Shown piece by piece: positions 25,122-34,286 of a stretch of DNA of 64,000 bases; the first letter of the stretch is position 1; each line of letters starts with the position of its first letter. The notes under the pieces were generated by a model. The model was given only the letters and a program-made list of their open reading frames with translations. It did not search any database and was not told the DNA's origin. Both the position numbers and the translations under genes were made by a program. The stretch covers positions 27,293 through 91,292 of the forward strand of contig DASWJQ010000099.1 in NCBI GenBank assembly GCA_036397095.1, in the 5' to 3' direction. Source of the DNA: DASWJQ01 sp036397095. Its GTDB lineage: Bacteria > Chloroflexota > Anaerolineae > Anaerolineales > E44-bin32.

Positions 25122-26488
25122 GCCTGCGCAACCTGCCGTCGGTTGACCGCCTTCTCACTAGCGACGCCGGCCGGCGCCTGGTTGACGAATTCGGACGGGA
25201 GTGGAGCCTGCAGGCGCTGCGGACCTCGCTGGGGGAGGTACGCCAGAACTGGCAGGACGGTCAGCCTTTGCCCGACGCCGGCCAACTGGTCGATCTGAGC
25301 CGCCAAACACTGCAGGCCTGGCTTGAGCCCGGCCTGGTTCCGGTCATCAATGCAACCGGTGTCATCTTGCACACCAACCTGGGTCGCGCGCCGCTGGCCA
25401 CCACCGCCCGGCAGGAACTGCAATCCATTGCTGCCGGCTACAGCAACCTTGAATACGATCTGCCCCTTGGTCAGCGAAGCAGCCGTGAGCAGCTGGCCGC
25501 CCATTTGCTGGCCCGCCTGACTGGCGCTGAAGACGCCTTGGTGGTTAACAACAACGCCGCCGCCGTACTGCTGGCTCTGACCGCACTCGCCGCTGGCCGG
25601 GATGCGTTGATTTCCCGCACCCAATTGATCGAGATCGGCGGTGGCTTCCGCATTCCGGAGGTCCTCGACCAATCCGGGGCGCGCTTGGTCGAAGTGGGTA
25701 CGACCAACCGTACCCACCTGGCCGACTTTGAAAGAGCGCTGTCGCCGGCAACTGCGGTCGTCCTTCGTGCCCATTCCTCCAACTTCCGCCTGGTTGGCTT
25801 CACCACCGAACCTGACCTGGCCGAACTGGCCGGATTCTGCCGCCGAGCGGGCCTGTGCTTGATCGATGACCTGGGGTCCGGCGCATTGATGGATACGGCC
25901 GAGTTCGGATTGGCCCATGAACCTATGGTGCAAGAATCCGTCCAGGCCGGCGCCGATTTGGTGGCCTTCTCGGGTGACAAGTTGCTCGGGGGCCCACAGG
26001 CGGGCATCCTGGTTGGGCGGGCAGATTTGATCGCCAGGCTGCGCAAGCACCCACTGGCCCGGGCGGTCAGGCCGGACAAGTTATGCTTGGCGGCATTGAT
26101 TCCAACACTGGCACACTATGCCCGGGGCGAGGCAGCCCTTGCCATTCCTGTATGGCAGATGATCGCCGCTCAACCAGCGGCGCTGGAACAGCGGGCGCAG
26201 GCCTGGCGCCAACAGTTGGGCCTCGGGCAAATCGTCGACGGCGAATCGACCGTCGGCGGTGGTAGCCTTCCTGGGGAAATGCTGCCGACCCGGCTGCTAC
26301 AGCTGCCGGCAGATCGGCCCGATGAACTGGCGGCTGGCCTGCGCCTTGCGACGCCGGCCGTCATCGCCCGCATTCAGGACGACCGTGTGCTGCTCGATCC
26401 GCGCAGCGTCCTTCCCGAACAGGATCCAGCGTTGCTTGCGGCGCTTAGGACGACGTTAGGGCGTCTGGGCCAGGGTGATCCGCGATGA
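25118..26488 (+). CDS. selA: L-seryl-tRNA(Sec) selenium transferase
   Basis: 456 residues, full SelA length, starting at GTG. Family blocks include NATGVILHTNLGRAPL, NLEYDLPLGQRSSRE, VNNNAAAVLLAL and the PLP-lysine region VAFSGDKLLGGPQAG (Lys288). SelA turns Ser-tRNA(Sec) into Sec-tRNA(Sec) using selenophosphate. No selB, selD or tRNA-Sec is in the window, and I found no selenoprotein here. It overlaps both neighbours, a small membrane protein and an M24 peptidase, by four bases. Confidence 0.9.
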   Translation: MSLRNLPSVDRLLTSDAGRRLVDEFGREWSLQALRTSLGEVRQNWQDGQPLPDAGQLVDLSRQTLQAWLEPGLVPVINATGVILHTNLGRAPLATTARQELQSIAAGYSNLEYDLPLGQRSSREQLAAHLLARLTGAEDALVVNNNAAAVLLALTALAAGRDALISRTQLIEIGGGFRIPEVLDQSGARLVEVGTTNRTHLADFERALSPATAVVLRAHSSNFRLVGFTTEPDLAELAGFCRRAGLCLIDDLGSGALMDTAEFGLAHEPMVQESVQAGADLVAFSGDKLLGGPQAGILVGRADLIARLRKHPLARAVRPDKLCLAALIPTLAHYARGEAALAIPVWQMIAAQPAALEQRAQAWRQQLGLGQIVDGESTVGGGSLPGEMLPTRLLQLPADRPDELAAGLRLATPAVIARIQDDRVLLDPRSVLPEQDPALLAALRTTLGRLGQGDPR

Positions 26489-27747
26489 GACAAGATCTTG
26501 ATCGTCTGATGGCGCAGACCGACCTTGATGGGCTATGGATTTCCGGCCACGCCGGCGACAACCCGGCACTCGACTACTTCGTCGGCGGGGCCCATTTGAC
26601 CCACGCCGACCTGTTCAAGAAGCGAGGCGAGCCGCCCATCTTGTATCACCGGCGCATGGAGCGTGACGAGGCCGAGCGGACCGGCTTGCGCACCGCCCTG
26701 CACGACGAGGCCGACTACGCCCGCTGGCTCGAATCGACCGGGGGCGACAGCCTGCAGGCCGACGCACTGAGGATCCGCAACGCCCTGCAGGCGGAGGGCA
26801 TGTCTGGCCGCATTGCCGTTCTTGGCCGCATCGACGCCGGCTACGCCCTCGATCTGGTCCGCCACCTGGAGGCACTGGCACCCGAATCCAGCTTTATGTC
26901 CGATGGCGGCGACGACAGCGTGCTTGCCCGGGCGCGAGCGACCAAAGACCCCAGTGAGATTGAGCGAATCCGCCTTACCGGACGGATCACTGTCGAAGTG
27001 GTCGAGCAGATCGCCCGCTTTCTCCGGGCCCGCCCGGTTGAGGGGAGCACGCTACTCACCGACGACCGGAGCCCATTGACGGTTGGCGCCGTCAAACACC
27101 GCATTCACCTGCTGCTGGCTGAGCGCGGCGCCGAATCACCGAGCGGGCCGATTTTCGCCATCGGCCGCGAAGGGGCAATCGGTCACAGTGTCGGCCTGGA
27201 TGACGACCTGGTCGAGCTCGGCCGGCCGATCGTATTCGATATCTACCCCCGCCTGATCGGCGGCGGCTACTACTTTGACTTCACGCGCACCTGGTGCCTG
27301 GGCTTTGCGCCGGAGCCCGTCCAGACCCTCTATGATCAAGTACTGACCGTCTACTACGAGATCTTCCCGATGATGGTTGCCGGCGGGTCACCCAAGCAAA
27401 TACAAGTCGAGACTTGCCGCCGCTTCGAGGCGCAGGGCCACCCGACGCTGCTGAGCGATATGGCGACGGAACAAGGCTACTTCCATGGGCTGGCCCATGG
27501 CCTGGGCCTGGCAATTCACGAGCCACCCTTCTTCCGCCATACTGCGGCCGAAGACGCCTACCGGCTGCAGCCGGGGATGGTCGTCACCTTTGAGCCTGGC
27601 CTGTACTATCCCGACCAGGACATGGGGGTTCGTTTGGAGGATACGCTGCTAATTACGGAGAAGGGGCCAGCCGAAGTCCTCGTTCCCTATCCGCACGATC
27701 TGGTGCTGCCTATGACTCATCCTGTGGGGTCCGCCGCCCATGAATGA
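26485..27747 (+). CDS. M24-family metallopeptidase (Xaa-Pro aminopeptidase-like)
   Basis: 420 residues, ATG in an ATGA overlap with selA. The C-terminal pita-bread domain has the five metal ligands in order: two Asp (VFDIYPRL and YYFDFTRTW), His (HGLGLAIHEPP), and two Glu (VVTFEPGLYY and GVRLEDTLLI). The N-terminal ~170 residues form the creatinase-like domain with an aspartate-rich start. It probably removes N-terminal residues next to proline or acts on a related amide. It overlaps tsaD by eight bases. Confidence 0.88.
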   Translation: MRQDLDRLMAQTDLDGLWISGHAGDNPALDYFVGGAHLTHADLFKKRGEPPILYHRRMERDEAERTGLRTALHDEADYARWLESTGGDSLQADALRIRNALQAEGMSGRIAVLGRIDAGYALDLVRHLEALAPESSFMSDGGDDSVLARARATKDPSEIERIRLTGRITVEVVEQIARFLRARPVEGSTLLTDDRSPLTVGAVKHRIHLLLAERGAESPSGPIFAIGREGAIGHSVGLDDDLVELGRPIVFDIYPRLIGGGYYFDFTRTWCLGFAPEPVQTLYDQVLTVYYEIFPMMVAGGSPKQIQVETCRRFEAQGHPTLLSDMATEQGYFHGLAHGLGLAIHEPPFFRHTAAEDAYRLQPGMVVTFEPGLYYPDQDMGVRLEDTLLITEKGPAEVLVPYPHDLVLPMTHPVGSAAHE

Positions 27748-28783
27748 CCAGCAACCGACCCGCATCCTGGGCATCGAGACATCGTGCGACGAAACGGCAG
27801 CGGCGGTCGTTGAGGATGGGCGCAGGATCGTTAGCCAGGCGGTTGCCTCCCAAGCGGACCTGCACGCCGCGTATGGTGGGGTGTTCCCCGAGCTAGCCTC
27901 CCGAGCCCACATCGAAACCATCTACCCGCTGGTCCGGCGCGTGCTCGACGAAGCCCACGTCGATCTGGACTCGGTGGATGCTGTGGCCGTTACGCGCGGC
28001 CCGGGCCTGGCCGGCTCGTTGGTCGTCGGCATGAATATGGCCAAGGGCCTGGCCCTGGGCGCTGGGTTGCCACTGCTGGGGATCAACCACCTTGAGGGTC
28101 ACGTGTATTCCGTATGGCTGGTGGAGGACCAGCCGGAGCCAGCCTTCCCGCTGCTGGCATTGATCGTGTCAGGCGGGCACACCGAACTCATCCTGATGCA
28201 GGAACACCTCAACTACCGTCGACTGGGCGGGACCCTCGACGATGCCGCCGGCGAGGCTTTCGACAAAGTGGCCCGGCTGCTGGGCTTGGGTTACCCCGGG
28301 GGGCCGGCGATCGAGGCGGCCGCCGCCGGCGGCGACCCCGCAACGTTCGCCTTCCCGCGCGCCTGGCTGGAGGGCACCTGGGACTTCTCTTTCAGCGGCC
28401 TGAAAACTTCGGTGCTGCGCGAGGTCCGTGAGCTGCAGCCATCGATCCAGGCCGGCGTCAACCCACCCGAACCCGGGCTGCCGATCGCCGACCTGGCGGC
28501 CTCGTTCCAGCAGGCAGTCGTTGACGTGCTGGTCGAAAAGACGCTGCTGGCGGCCGGCGAGTTCGGTGCCAAGGCAATCCTGGTGGCGGGCGGCGTGTCC
28601 GCCAACCAGGGGCTGCGCTCGGCCTTCGCCGAGCGCGCTAAGTCACCGGTCCTGGTGCCGCCGCTCCAACTGTGCACCGACAACGCGGCCATGATTGCCG
28701 CCGTTGGACACCGGCGCTTGCTTGCGGGCCAGCGAGATGCGCTCGACATGGACGTCTTGCCTACTTGGCCGCTGACCCAGTAG
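27740..28783 (+). CDS. tsaD: tRNA N6-adenosine threonylcarbamoyltransferase
   Basis: 347 residues. Start ILGIETSCDETAAAVV is the ASKHA nucleotide-binding strand of the Kae1/TsaD family. The iron-binding HxxxH motif is His117 and His121 (INHLEGHVYS). Other family blocks are GGVFPELASRAHIE, VSGGHTELILM, GEAFDKVARLLGLGYPGGP and VAGGVSANQGLR. It completes t6A modification at position 37 of ANN-decoding tRNAs with TsaB/C/E, which are not in the window. Last gene of the operon, with a hairpin terminator 40 bases downstream. Confidence 0.97.
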   Translation: MNDQQPTRILGIETSCDETAAAVVEDGRRIVSQAVASQADLHAAYGGVFPELASRAHIETIYPLVRRVLDEAHVDLDSVDAVAVTRGPGLAGSLVVGMNMAKGLALGAGLPLLGINHLEGHVYSVWLVEDQPEPAFPLLALIVSGGHTELILMQEHLNYRRLGGTLDDAAGEAFDKVARLLGLGYPGGPAIEAAAAGGDPATFAFPRAWLEGTWDFSFSGLKTSVLREVRELQPSIQAGVNPPEPGLPIADLAASFQQAVVDVLVEKTLLAAGEFGAKAILVAGGVSANQGLRSAFAERAKSPVLVPPLQLCTDNAAMIAAVGHRRLLAGQRDALDMDVLPTWPLTQ

Positions 28784-28822
28784 GCCGGGCTGCGGCCAGT
28801 GGCGACACAGTCGCGAATATAA

Positions 28823-28854
28823 AAGAGAGAGCCCGCTAAGCGGGCCCTCTCTTT
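28823..28854. terminator. Bidirectional intrinsic terminator between tsaD and a small minus-strand gene
   Basis: Stem AAAGAGAGAGCCCGC and GCGGGCCCTCTCTTT with loop TAA and one bulged C. T-rich ends are present on both strands (CTCTCTTT and TCTCTCTTTTA), so it can serve both convergent genes. Confidence 0.8.
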
Positions 28855-28891
28855 GGCCGGGTTGCGGCCGCACTTCGAAAGAGAAGTGAAC

Positions 28892-29140
28892 CTAGCAGGA
28901 GGTTTGAACCGGACCGGACGCGACCTGGCGGCGTTCCGGCAGGTTGAGCCCCATGCCGCCAGCGGCCTCCAGCCGTTGTCCCATTTGCACCAGCCGGCCC
29001 CCCAGCCCGGCGGCGGCCGTGGCCAACAGCGGCCGCTGCACCCTACGGCTGGGCCGGTCGAGTTGCGCGTAGTGAGCGGCCTCGTCTTCCAACTGCTCAC
29101 CCCGGGCTTTGGCCACTTGGACATCTTTCCACGTAATCAT
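28892..29140 (-). CDS. Small protein of unknown function (82 aa)
   Basis: A strong ribosome-binding site (GGGAGGAAGG) precedes the ATG at a good distance and a bidirectional terminator follows the stop, which supports a real gene. The N-terminal 30 residues are charged and helical (WKDVQVAKARGEQLEDEAAHYAQ), followed by an Arg-rich stretch and a Gly/Ala-rich region that could be a weak amphipathic helix. No known domain is recognised. It lies downstream of the ArsR-type regulator gene in the same direction. Confidence 0.55.
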   Translation of the reverse strand: MITWKDVQVAKARGEQLEDEAAHYAQLDRPSRRVQRPLLATAAAGLGGRLVQMGQRLEAAGGMGLNLPERRQVASGPVQTSC

Positions 29141-29213
29141 GCTTGCCTTCCTCCCGCCTCGGTCAGAGGCGTCACCGCACGAAGTAGTCGTTGGCCAGTC
29201 GCGAGCAACTGGC

Positions 29214-30347
29214 TCACAGGGGCGCCGCCACCGGCTCCGACACCGCCGGCAGGCTGGGGATGGTCAGCGGGCGGCTGACATAGGCACGCAGTGCCGTCAA
29301 TGTCGCCTCCAGCTGAACGGGGTTAAGCCGGTAGCATTTTGCCGATTCCTGGCGCCGCTCGATCAGGTAGCCGGTGGCCACCAGCTGCCGCAGATGGCGT
29401 GACGCCGAAGACTGGCTCAATTGAATGGCTTCGATCAGGTCCTGGGCGCACATCTCGCCTTGCTCGGCGCACAATCCGAGGATTTGAAGCCGGCTGTCAT
29501 CAGCCAGTGCATTCAGCCTGACGAGCAGCTCCGACCGGCTCAACGCAGCCGACCGCGCCCGGGCTCCTGCAGGCACCCGCGCGCCAAAGATGATCCACAG
29601 CGTGCCGCTGGCCGGCAGCAGCGTGACGTACGGGCCAACATGCGCCGACGGGACGAAGCGCACCTGGCGGGCAGCGGCCAGCATGTCAAGCTTCCAATCG
29701 TCGAATTCATGACCTGTGATCCATTCGGCCAGCGCCGGCCGATCTAAACCCGGCCAGCGGGTTTCGCGGAACGCCTTCACGGATTCGTCGAGCATGGGCA
29801 TCGAGCGTTCCCAAGCGGCCCGCAGATACGTCTGCCACATGGTACGCATGTGCTCGATGACGGCTGCCTGCATTTCTTGTGGATGGCTGAGCCACCTGTG
29901 AACCTGGCGCTCAACCTCCTCATAGATGGCCTCGGCCGGGAAACGCTGGCGCAGGAACGTCAGGTACAGCTCTGGGTCGGCCAGCAGCTCGGACCGCTGA
30001 TGGCTCGCTTCCACCGGCTGCTTGCACTCGATGGCTTCGTACTCGGCGAACAGCCGTTCAATCCACAGCTCGGCGGGCTCGGACGCCAGATCATCCACAT
30101 AGGCCGGGAAATCGGAGTAGCGCTTTTGCGGGATGAGGGCATAGAACAGCCCATTGAGCACGACCAGATTGCGCTGGCGCAATTCGTCCCCCATCTCGGC
30201 GGCCGTACGGGCGACCCACGGGTGCAACCCCTCATAGGTCTCGATCTTCGTCAGCAGGGTCAGGTCGACAAACAGGGCTTGCGCCTGATCCAGGCCGACT
30301 TCGATCTCGCTGGTCTCTCGGGCGAGCGAATCGCGCAAGACTGGCAT
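29214..30347 (-). CDS. ArsR-family transcriptional regulator with a large N-terminal domain
   Basis: 377 residues, far longer than the ~100 of classical ArsR proteins. The winged helix is C-terminal, about residues 285-350: LNALADDSRLQILGLCAEQG, then IQLSQSSASRHLRQLVATGYL as the recognition helix. The N-terminal ~270 residues are helical with acidic patches and no recognised domain; it may be the sensor. No clear metal-binding cysteine pair is seen. A consensus promoter with an inverted repeat over the start site (30378-30393) suggests autoregulation. Ligand unknown. Confidence 0.75.
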   Translation of the reverse strand: MPVLRDSLARETSEIEVGLDQAQALFVDLTLLTKIETYEGLHPWVARTAAEMGDELRQRNLVVLNGLFYALIPQKRYSDFPAYVDDLASEPAELWIERLFAEYEAIECKQPVEASHQRSELLADPELYLTFLRQRFPAEAIYEEVERQVHRWLSHPQEMQAAVIEHMRTMWQTYLRAAWERSMPMLDESVKAFRETRWPGLDRPALAEWITGHEFDDWKLDMLAAARQVRFVPSAHVGPYVTLLPASGTLWIIFGARVPAGARARSAALSRSELLVRLNALADDSRLQILGLCAEQGEMCAQDLIEAIQLSQSSASRHLRQLVATGYLIERRQESAKCYRLNPVQLEATLTALRAYVSRPLTIPSLPAVSEPVAAPL

Positions 30348-30377
30348 CTCTACCCATCCTTCCCGTTCATTATGTTT

Positions 30378-30393
30378 ACCCGTTTATGCGGGT
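30378..30393. promoter_or_regulatory. Inverted repeat ACCCG-N6-CGGGT, probable operator
   Basis: ACCCGTTTATGCGGGT lies just downstream of the -10 of the regulator gene's promoter, where a bound repressor would block transcription. Autoregulation by the adjacent ArsR-type protein is inferred from position. Confidence 0.55.
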
Positions 30394-30400
30394 TATCGGC

Positions 30401-30429
30401 ATAATAGCAGGGGTGAAGGGGCGTGTCAA
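30401..30429 (-). promoter_or_regulatory. Consensus promoter TTGACA-N17-TATTAT for the ArsR-type gene
   Basis: Minus strand: -35 TTGACA (30424-30429), 17-base spacer, -10 TATTAT (30401-30406). One of the best sigma-70-type promoters in the window. Confidence 0.75.
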
Positions 30430-30454
30430 GAGGCAACTCTCAGGATGATACGCG

Positions 30455-30479
30455 GACAGCGCCCCGACGGGGCGCTGTC
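30455..30479. terminator. Perfect 11-bp hairpin after the HerA-like gene
   Basis: GACAGCGCCCC, loop GAC, GGGGCGCTGTC. It lies 29 bases beyond the stop of the minus-strand HerA-like gene and upstream of the ArsR promoter. No long T tract. Confidence 0.55.
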
Positions 30480-30507
30480 TTGATCCTTGCATGGGGTCAT
30501 CAGGACA

Positions 30508-32922
30508 TCAGTTGGCGCCAGGGAACAGCGCTACCTCCCGCTGGCCGTTTTGCCTGCGGTACGGCATCCACAGCACACCAAAAAAGCGCAATTGCACATC
30601 CTGCCGCCGTGGGGTGACAACCTTGTGGCTGATTTCGCCGGCCAGATCGATCCAGTGATCGTCAAGCTCCTCGAGACGATCGGCCATCTCGGCTTCCAAC
30701 GCCTCCAACTCCTTGCGAAAGGCCTCGATGTCTGCCTGCGACTCGGCAATGTCGGCTTGCGCTTTTGATGTCATGCGCCGTTTGCTGAGCGACGTCGAAA
30801 GCCGGCGCCGGCTGCGCGAACCACTGAACAGACCGAGCAGGTTTTCGGCGTGAGTCACCCACTCTTCGGCGCGGCGCGAAGCGTGCTCTGACATATCCTC
30901 CGCCAATTCGCGCTGTTCCTTGGTTAGCTTCTCCTTCATTCGCTCAACCTTCTTCTGGTAATCTCGCCTTTCCTGTTCGGCCTCTTCATCCCGGCGGGCA
31001 GTCGCCTCCTGCAGGCAGCGTTGGTGGAAGGCCTCATCGCTCTCGCCGGGTTCGGCCACCAGACCCAGGGTTTCATTGCTCGCCAGTCGCAGTTCACTTG
31101 CCCGGTAAAGGTAGTCGGCGAAATCCTTCTCGAGTTGTTTCATGCGTTTGGCGTCGTTCAATGGCGCCTGCACTGCGGCGTAGAGCGCAGCCGACACCGG
31201 GCCCGCCAACAAGTCGTCAGGCGCCAGGTCCAGGGCCACCGCCTCATCCCAGCGGATCATGCCCCGCGCGTCCGGCTCGGGCACAAAGGTCACGACTGGG
31301 GTGATCAAGTCGACCCCAGCCTTCCGGTCGAGGAAGCGGACATCGGCCAACGCCCCTAACCCCGCCCGGTAGACCAGCCCATCACCGGCCTGCGCGGCCT
31401 CGGCTCCACCGGGCATCAGAAAGCGTTCGCCGACGCCAGTCGGAACCGCCGGCCGCGAAGCAGCCAGCCCCGGCGGCACTTGATTTTCGGCGACTTGCTG
31501 CGGACCGATCGGTGCGGCGGCGCCAACCATTTCATTAATGCGCCCCACCTGCGCCAGCGTCAGGGGGCCCGCCAGGTAGGCCATCGCCCAACGGGTCTGG
31601 AAAATAACCGGGGCCGGTTGGTGGACGTTGTGGAGCAGGAAGACCCGTTTGCCCAGCTGCGAGATGGCTGCGTCCATTGTCTTTCGATTGAAACCGGCCG
31701 CGCCGGCGCTGATCCCTTCCAACCCATCAAGCAGACGATTCTTGTCCTGCTCGGTTTGCAGCCGGCCGACAAACCAGGTGCCGGCATTGCCCAGAGCCTT
31801 GTAGTCCAGGTCAACCGGGTTCTGCGTTGCTAACACCAGCCCCAACCCAAAGGCGCGCGCCTGCTTCAACAGGCGCAATAAGGGCGCCTTGGACGGCGGG
31901 GCAGCCGTGGGCGGCAGGTAGCCAAAGACCTCATCCATGTAGAACAGCGCCCGCAGCGTGGTCGCCCCGGGTTGGCCACGCACCCAGGCCTCCAGCGCGC
32001 CCAACAGCAGGGTGACAAAGAACATTCGCTCGCTGTCCGCCAGGTGCGCCAGGTAGAAGACGGAATGGCGCGGCTTGCCTTCGGCGGTCCACAGCATGTG
32101 GTGCACATCCAGCGGTTCGCCCAACGCCCAGGCGGCGAAGCTGGGCGAGGCCAGCAGATTGTTGAGCAGAGTCGCTAGCTCAAATCGGTCGGCCTCAGGG
32201 AAGAATTCCTCCAGTTCCAGCGCACCCAGCCGCTCCAGCGGGGGATTGCGAACCTGGCGGATCAACTCGACCAGGTTGAGGTCCTGCCCCTGACGCCAGC
32301 TGGCCTCGATAAGGTTGGCCAGCAAGATGTGTTCACGCGATTGGACCGGGTCGCCGGACACACCGACCAGGCCGAGCAGTGCGGTGGCCGTGGTGGCAAT
32401 GCGGTCGCGGGCCCGATCGGCCGCCTGCGCCCAATCGCCGGCCGGGGCGGCCAACGATGTCAGGATGTTGACCGGCCGGCCGGTTTCAGCCCCGGGCGTG
32501 TACACGGCGTATTCGACGGCTACGGCCACTTCGGCAACGCGGCTCGGTTCGATCCCCCAATCGGCCAGCCCGTCGCGCCAGGTTTGCGCCACCTCGGTAG
32601 CCAGTTCATCGACCGACTTGCCTTCACGCTGTGCCTGGTCGGCCATGATCCACGGGCCGAAATCTGCGGGCCGCAGTTGCGGAAAGTGGAGCAGTAGATT
32701 GGCCAAGTCACCTTTCGGGTCGACCAGAATGGCCGGCAATCCGTGCAGCGCCGCTTCTTCCAGCAGGTCGATACACAGGCCGGTCTTACCCGAACCGGTC
32801 ATGCCGATGACAGCGGCGTGGGTTGTCAAGTCGCCGGGGTCATAGAGAACCTCTTCAACGCCGCGCTTGCCGGTCTTTAGATCGAATTTCCGGCCAAGGT
32901 AAAAGCCTTGCTTTGCCGTCAA
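30508..32922 (-). CDS. HerA/FtsK-like P-loop ATPase with C-terminal coiled coil
   Basis: 804 residues from a TTG at 32922, chosen because AAAGGAG sits eight bases upstream; the longer frame runs into the next gene. Walker A is GMTGSGKT (residues 40-47) and Walker B is LFYMDEVFGYLPP (about 331), typical of the HerA/VirB4/DUF87 superfamily. LVLATQNPVDLDYKALGNAG carries the sensor region. Residues ~640-760 form a long charged coiled coil (EEAEQERRDYQKKVERMKEK and EALEAEMADRLEEL). It is probably a DNA- or protein-moving ATPase, but no nuclease partner (NurA) lies nearby. The PLD-type gene just upstream is in the same direction. Confidence 0.78.
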   Translation of the reverse strand: MTAKQGFYLGRKFDLKTGKRGVEEVLYDPGDLTTHAAVIGMTGSGKTGLCIDLLEEAALHGLPAILVDPKGDLANLLLHFPQLRPADFGPWIMADQAQREGKSVDELATEVAQTWRDGLADWGIEPSRVAEVAVAVEYAVYTPGAETGRPVNILTSLAAPAGDWAQAADRARDRIATTATALLGLVGVSGDPVQSREHILLANLIEASWRQGQDLNLVELIRQVRNPPLERLGALELEEFFPEADRFELATLLNNLLASPSFAAWALGEPLDVHHMLWTAEGKPRHSVFYLAHLADSERMFFVTLLLGALEAWVRGQPGATTLRALFYMDEVFGYLPPTAAPPSKAPLLRLLKQARAFGLGLVLATQNPVDLDYKALGNAGTWFVGRLQTEQDKNRLLDGLEGISAGAAGFNRKTMDAAISQLGKRVFLLHNVHQPAPVIFQTRWAMAYLAGPLTLAQVGRINEMVGAAAPIGPQQVAENQVPPGLAASRPAVPTGVGERFLMPGGAEAAQAGDGLVYRAGLGALADVRFLDRKAGVDLITPVVTFVPEPDARGMIRWDEAVALDLAPDDLLAGPVSAALYAAVQAPLNDAKRMKQLEKDFADYLYRASELRLASNETLGLVAEPGESDEAFHQRCLQEATARRDEEAEQERRDYQKKVERMKEKLTKEQRELAEDMSEHASRRAEEWVTHAENLLGLFSGSRSRRRLSTSLSKRRMTSKAQADIAESQADIEAFRKELEALEAEMADRLEELDDHWIDLAGEISHKVVTPRRQDVQLRFFGVLWMPYRRQNGQREVALFPGAN

Positions 32923-32944
32923 CGGAACCCGCTCCTTTCGCGCC

Positions 32945-34015
32945 TTAGGGCACAGCCGCTTGATAGATGAGCTCGAATTGGTCGACGAATTGGGCAGCCA
33001 GCCCCGGGTCATCGATCATCAGGCTGTTTTCGTCGTTGTCATGCTCGGCGCTCTGTGTGAAATTGTACGACCCAACGATCACGGTCGACCGGTCAATTAC
33101 GATCACCTTATGATGCATATTGGCCGGGTTGGTGTCCAGCCGCAAATCGAGCCCAGCCGCCCGCAGCCGATCGACGTCGCTGCCCGCCCCGCCGGATTGA
33201 CGGGCTTCAGCCACCGCTCGGACCTCCACCCCGCGTTCGTGGGCCTGGAGCAACGCCTCGGCGATCGAATCGGACGTCAAGACAAAGGCCAACACGAGTA
33301 TCTGGGACTCGGCATCCTGCAGCCGCTGCAGCAACCGTCCCTCGATGCCGTCGTCGGGCGAGAAGCCAACTTCGACAGCCGCCTCACCAATTGCCAGGAA
33401 TGGGTAGGGCGTATCCGGCAGGGACAGCGGCCCAAAGCGATCGTCGATGAACATCTCCTCAAATTCGCGCAGGTAGTCGGCCGCCAGGTCCGTTGATTGA
33501 ATTGCCAGCAGGTGGTTGTCATTGCGGTGCAACCCGTTCCAGGTCAGGTTGAGTGAGCCGGTCCACACCTGCTGCTCGTCGATCACGACGAATTTGTGGT
33601 GCATCAGCGACGGTCGGCGATCGTCCACCAGTGGCACGCCGGCCGCCAGCAAATCCTGTAGCGCCGGCTGGTCCAGGTTGTCGGTCTCGGCGACGACCCG
33701 CACGCGTAGGCCGCGCCGGTGGGCGGCGATCAACGCGTCACGTACGGCCGGCAAATCGAGATCGTAAACTGCGATATCGATGCTGCTTGACGCGCTCTCC
33801 AAGGCGGCCACCAGGTCGGCTTGCACGCCGCCGGCGTCTTCCGATCGGGTCTGGCCGGCTTGCGGTGTGAAGTAGACCCGCAGGACACCATCATCGGCGG
33901 GCGACGGCCGCTCCGTCTCATCGCCGCGTCCGGTCTGATAAAAGAATGTGCCGAGCGCCAACGCCAGCGCCACGACCAGTGCCGTCGGGTGCCATCTTTG
34001 CCAGGTTGCTCTCAT
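32945..34015 (-). CDS. Phospholipase D-like protein with two HKD motifs, membrane-anchored
   Basis: 356 residues. A hydrophobic N-terminal segment (residues 9-27) serves as signal anchor. Both catalytic HKD motifs are complete: His139-x-Lys141-x4-Asp146 (HHKFVVIDE...GSLNLTWN) and His301-x-Lys303-x4-Asp308 (HHKVIVIDR...GSYNFTQSAEHDNDEN). The pattern fits the PLD-type nuclease/phosphodiesterase group (Nuc-like, tandem). It would act outside the membrane on a phosphodiester. The downstream HerA-like ATPase starts 22 bases later, so the two are probably cotranscribed. Confidence 0.85.
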   Translation of the reverse strand: MRATWQRWHPTALVVALALALGTFFYQTGRGDETERPSPADDGVLRVYFTPQAGQTRSEDAGGVQADLVAALESASSSIDIAVYDLDLPAVRDALIAAHRRGLRVRVVAETDNLDQPALQDLLAAGVPLVDDRRPSLMHHKFVVIDEQQVWTGSLNLTWNGLHRNDNHLLAIQSTDLAADYLREFEEMFIDDRFGPLSLPDTPYPFLAIGEAAVEVGFSPDDGIEGRLLQRLQDAESQILVLAFVLTSDSIAEALLQAHERGVEVRAVAEARQSGGAGSDVDRLRAAGLDLRLDTNPANMHHKVIVIDRSTVIVGSYNFTQSAEHDNDENSLMIDDPGLAAQFVDQFELIYQAAVP

Positions 34016-34286
34016 CCCCCTGTCCCCCTTGCTATTCCTCGGTCTCCTACCTACCGCCTTGCGGCATTCCCACCCAACCTGGCAGCCGGCCGGGCCGCCG
34101 TGTCCCCATCGACCTGGGCCAGGCGTTTACTCTCTAGACCAACCACGATCGACACACCATCGGTATCCCATTTTGGGATCTCCAGATTCAAACGCCGGGC
34201 CCAGGCCACCAAACACCCGTGAGGCTGAAGCCAATATATCTGCTGCGAGCGCAACCGCAGGCTCCCTCCGTCAGCCGGATTCTTCG
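34016..34286. other. Non-coding stretch with a 15-bp perfect dyad
   Basis: No convincing gene. ATCCCATTTTGGGAT (34165-34179) is a perfect inverted repeat with a 3-base loop. An open frame of 93 codons on the minus strand crosses it but lacks a ribosome-binding site and overlaps the upstream gene's end. Confidence 0.4.
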
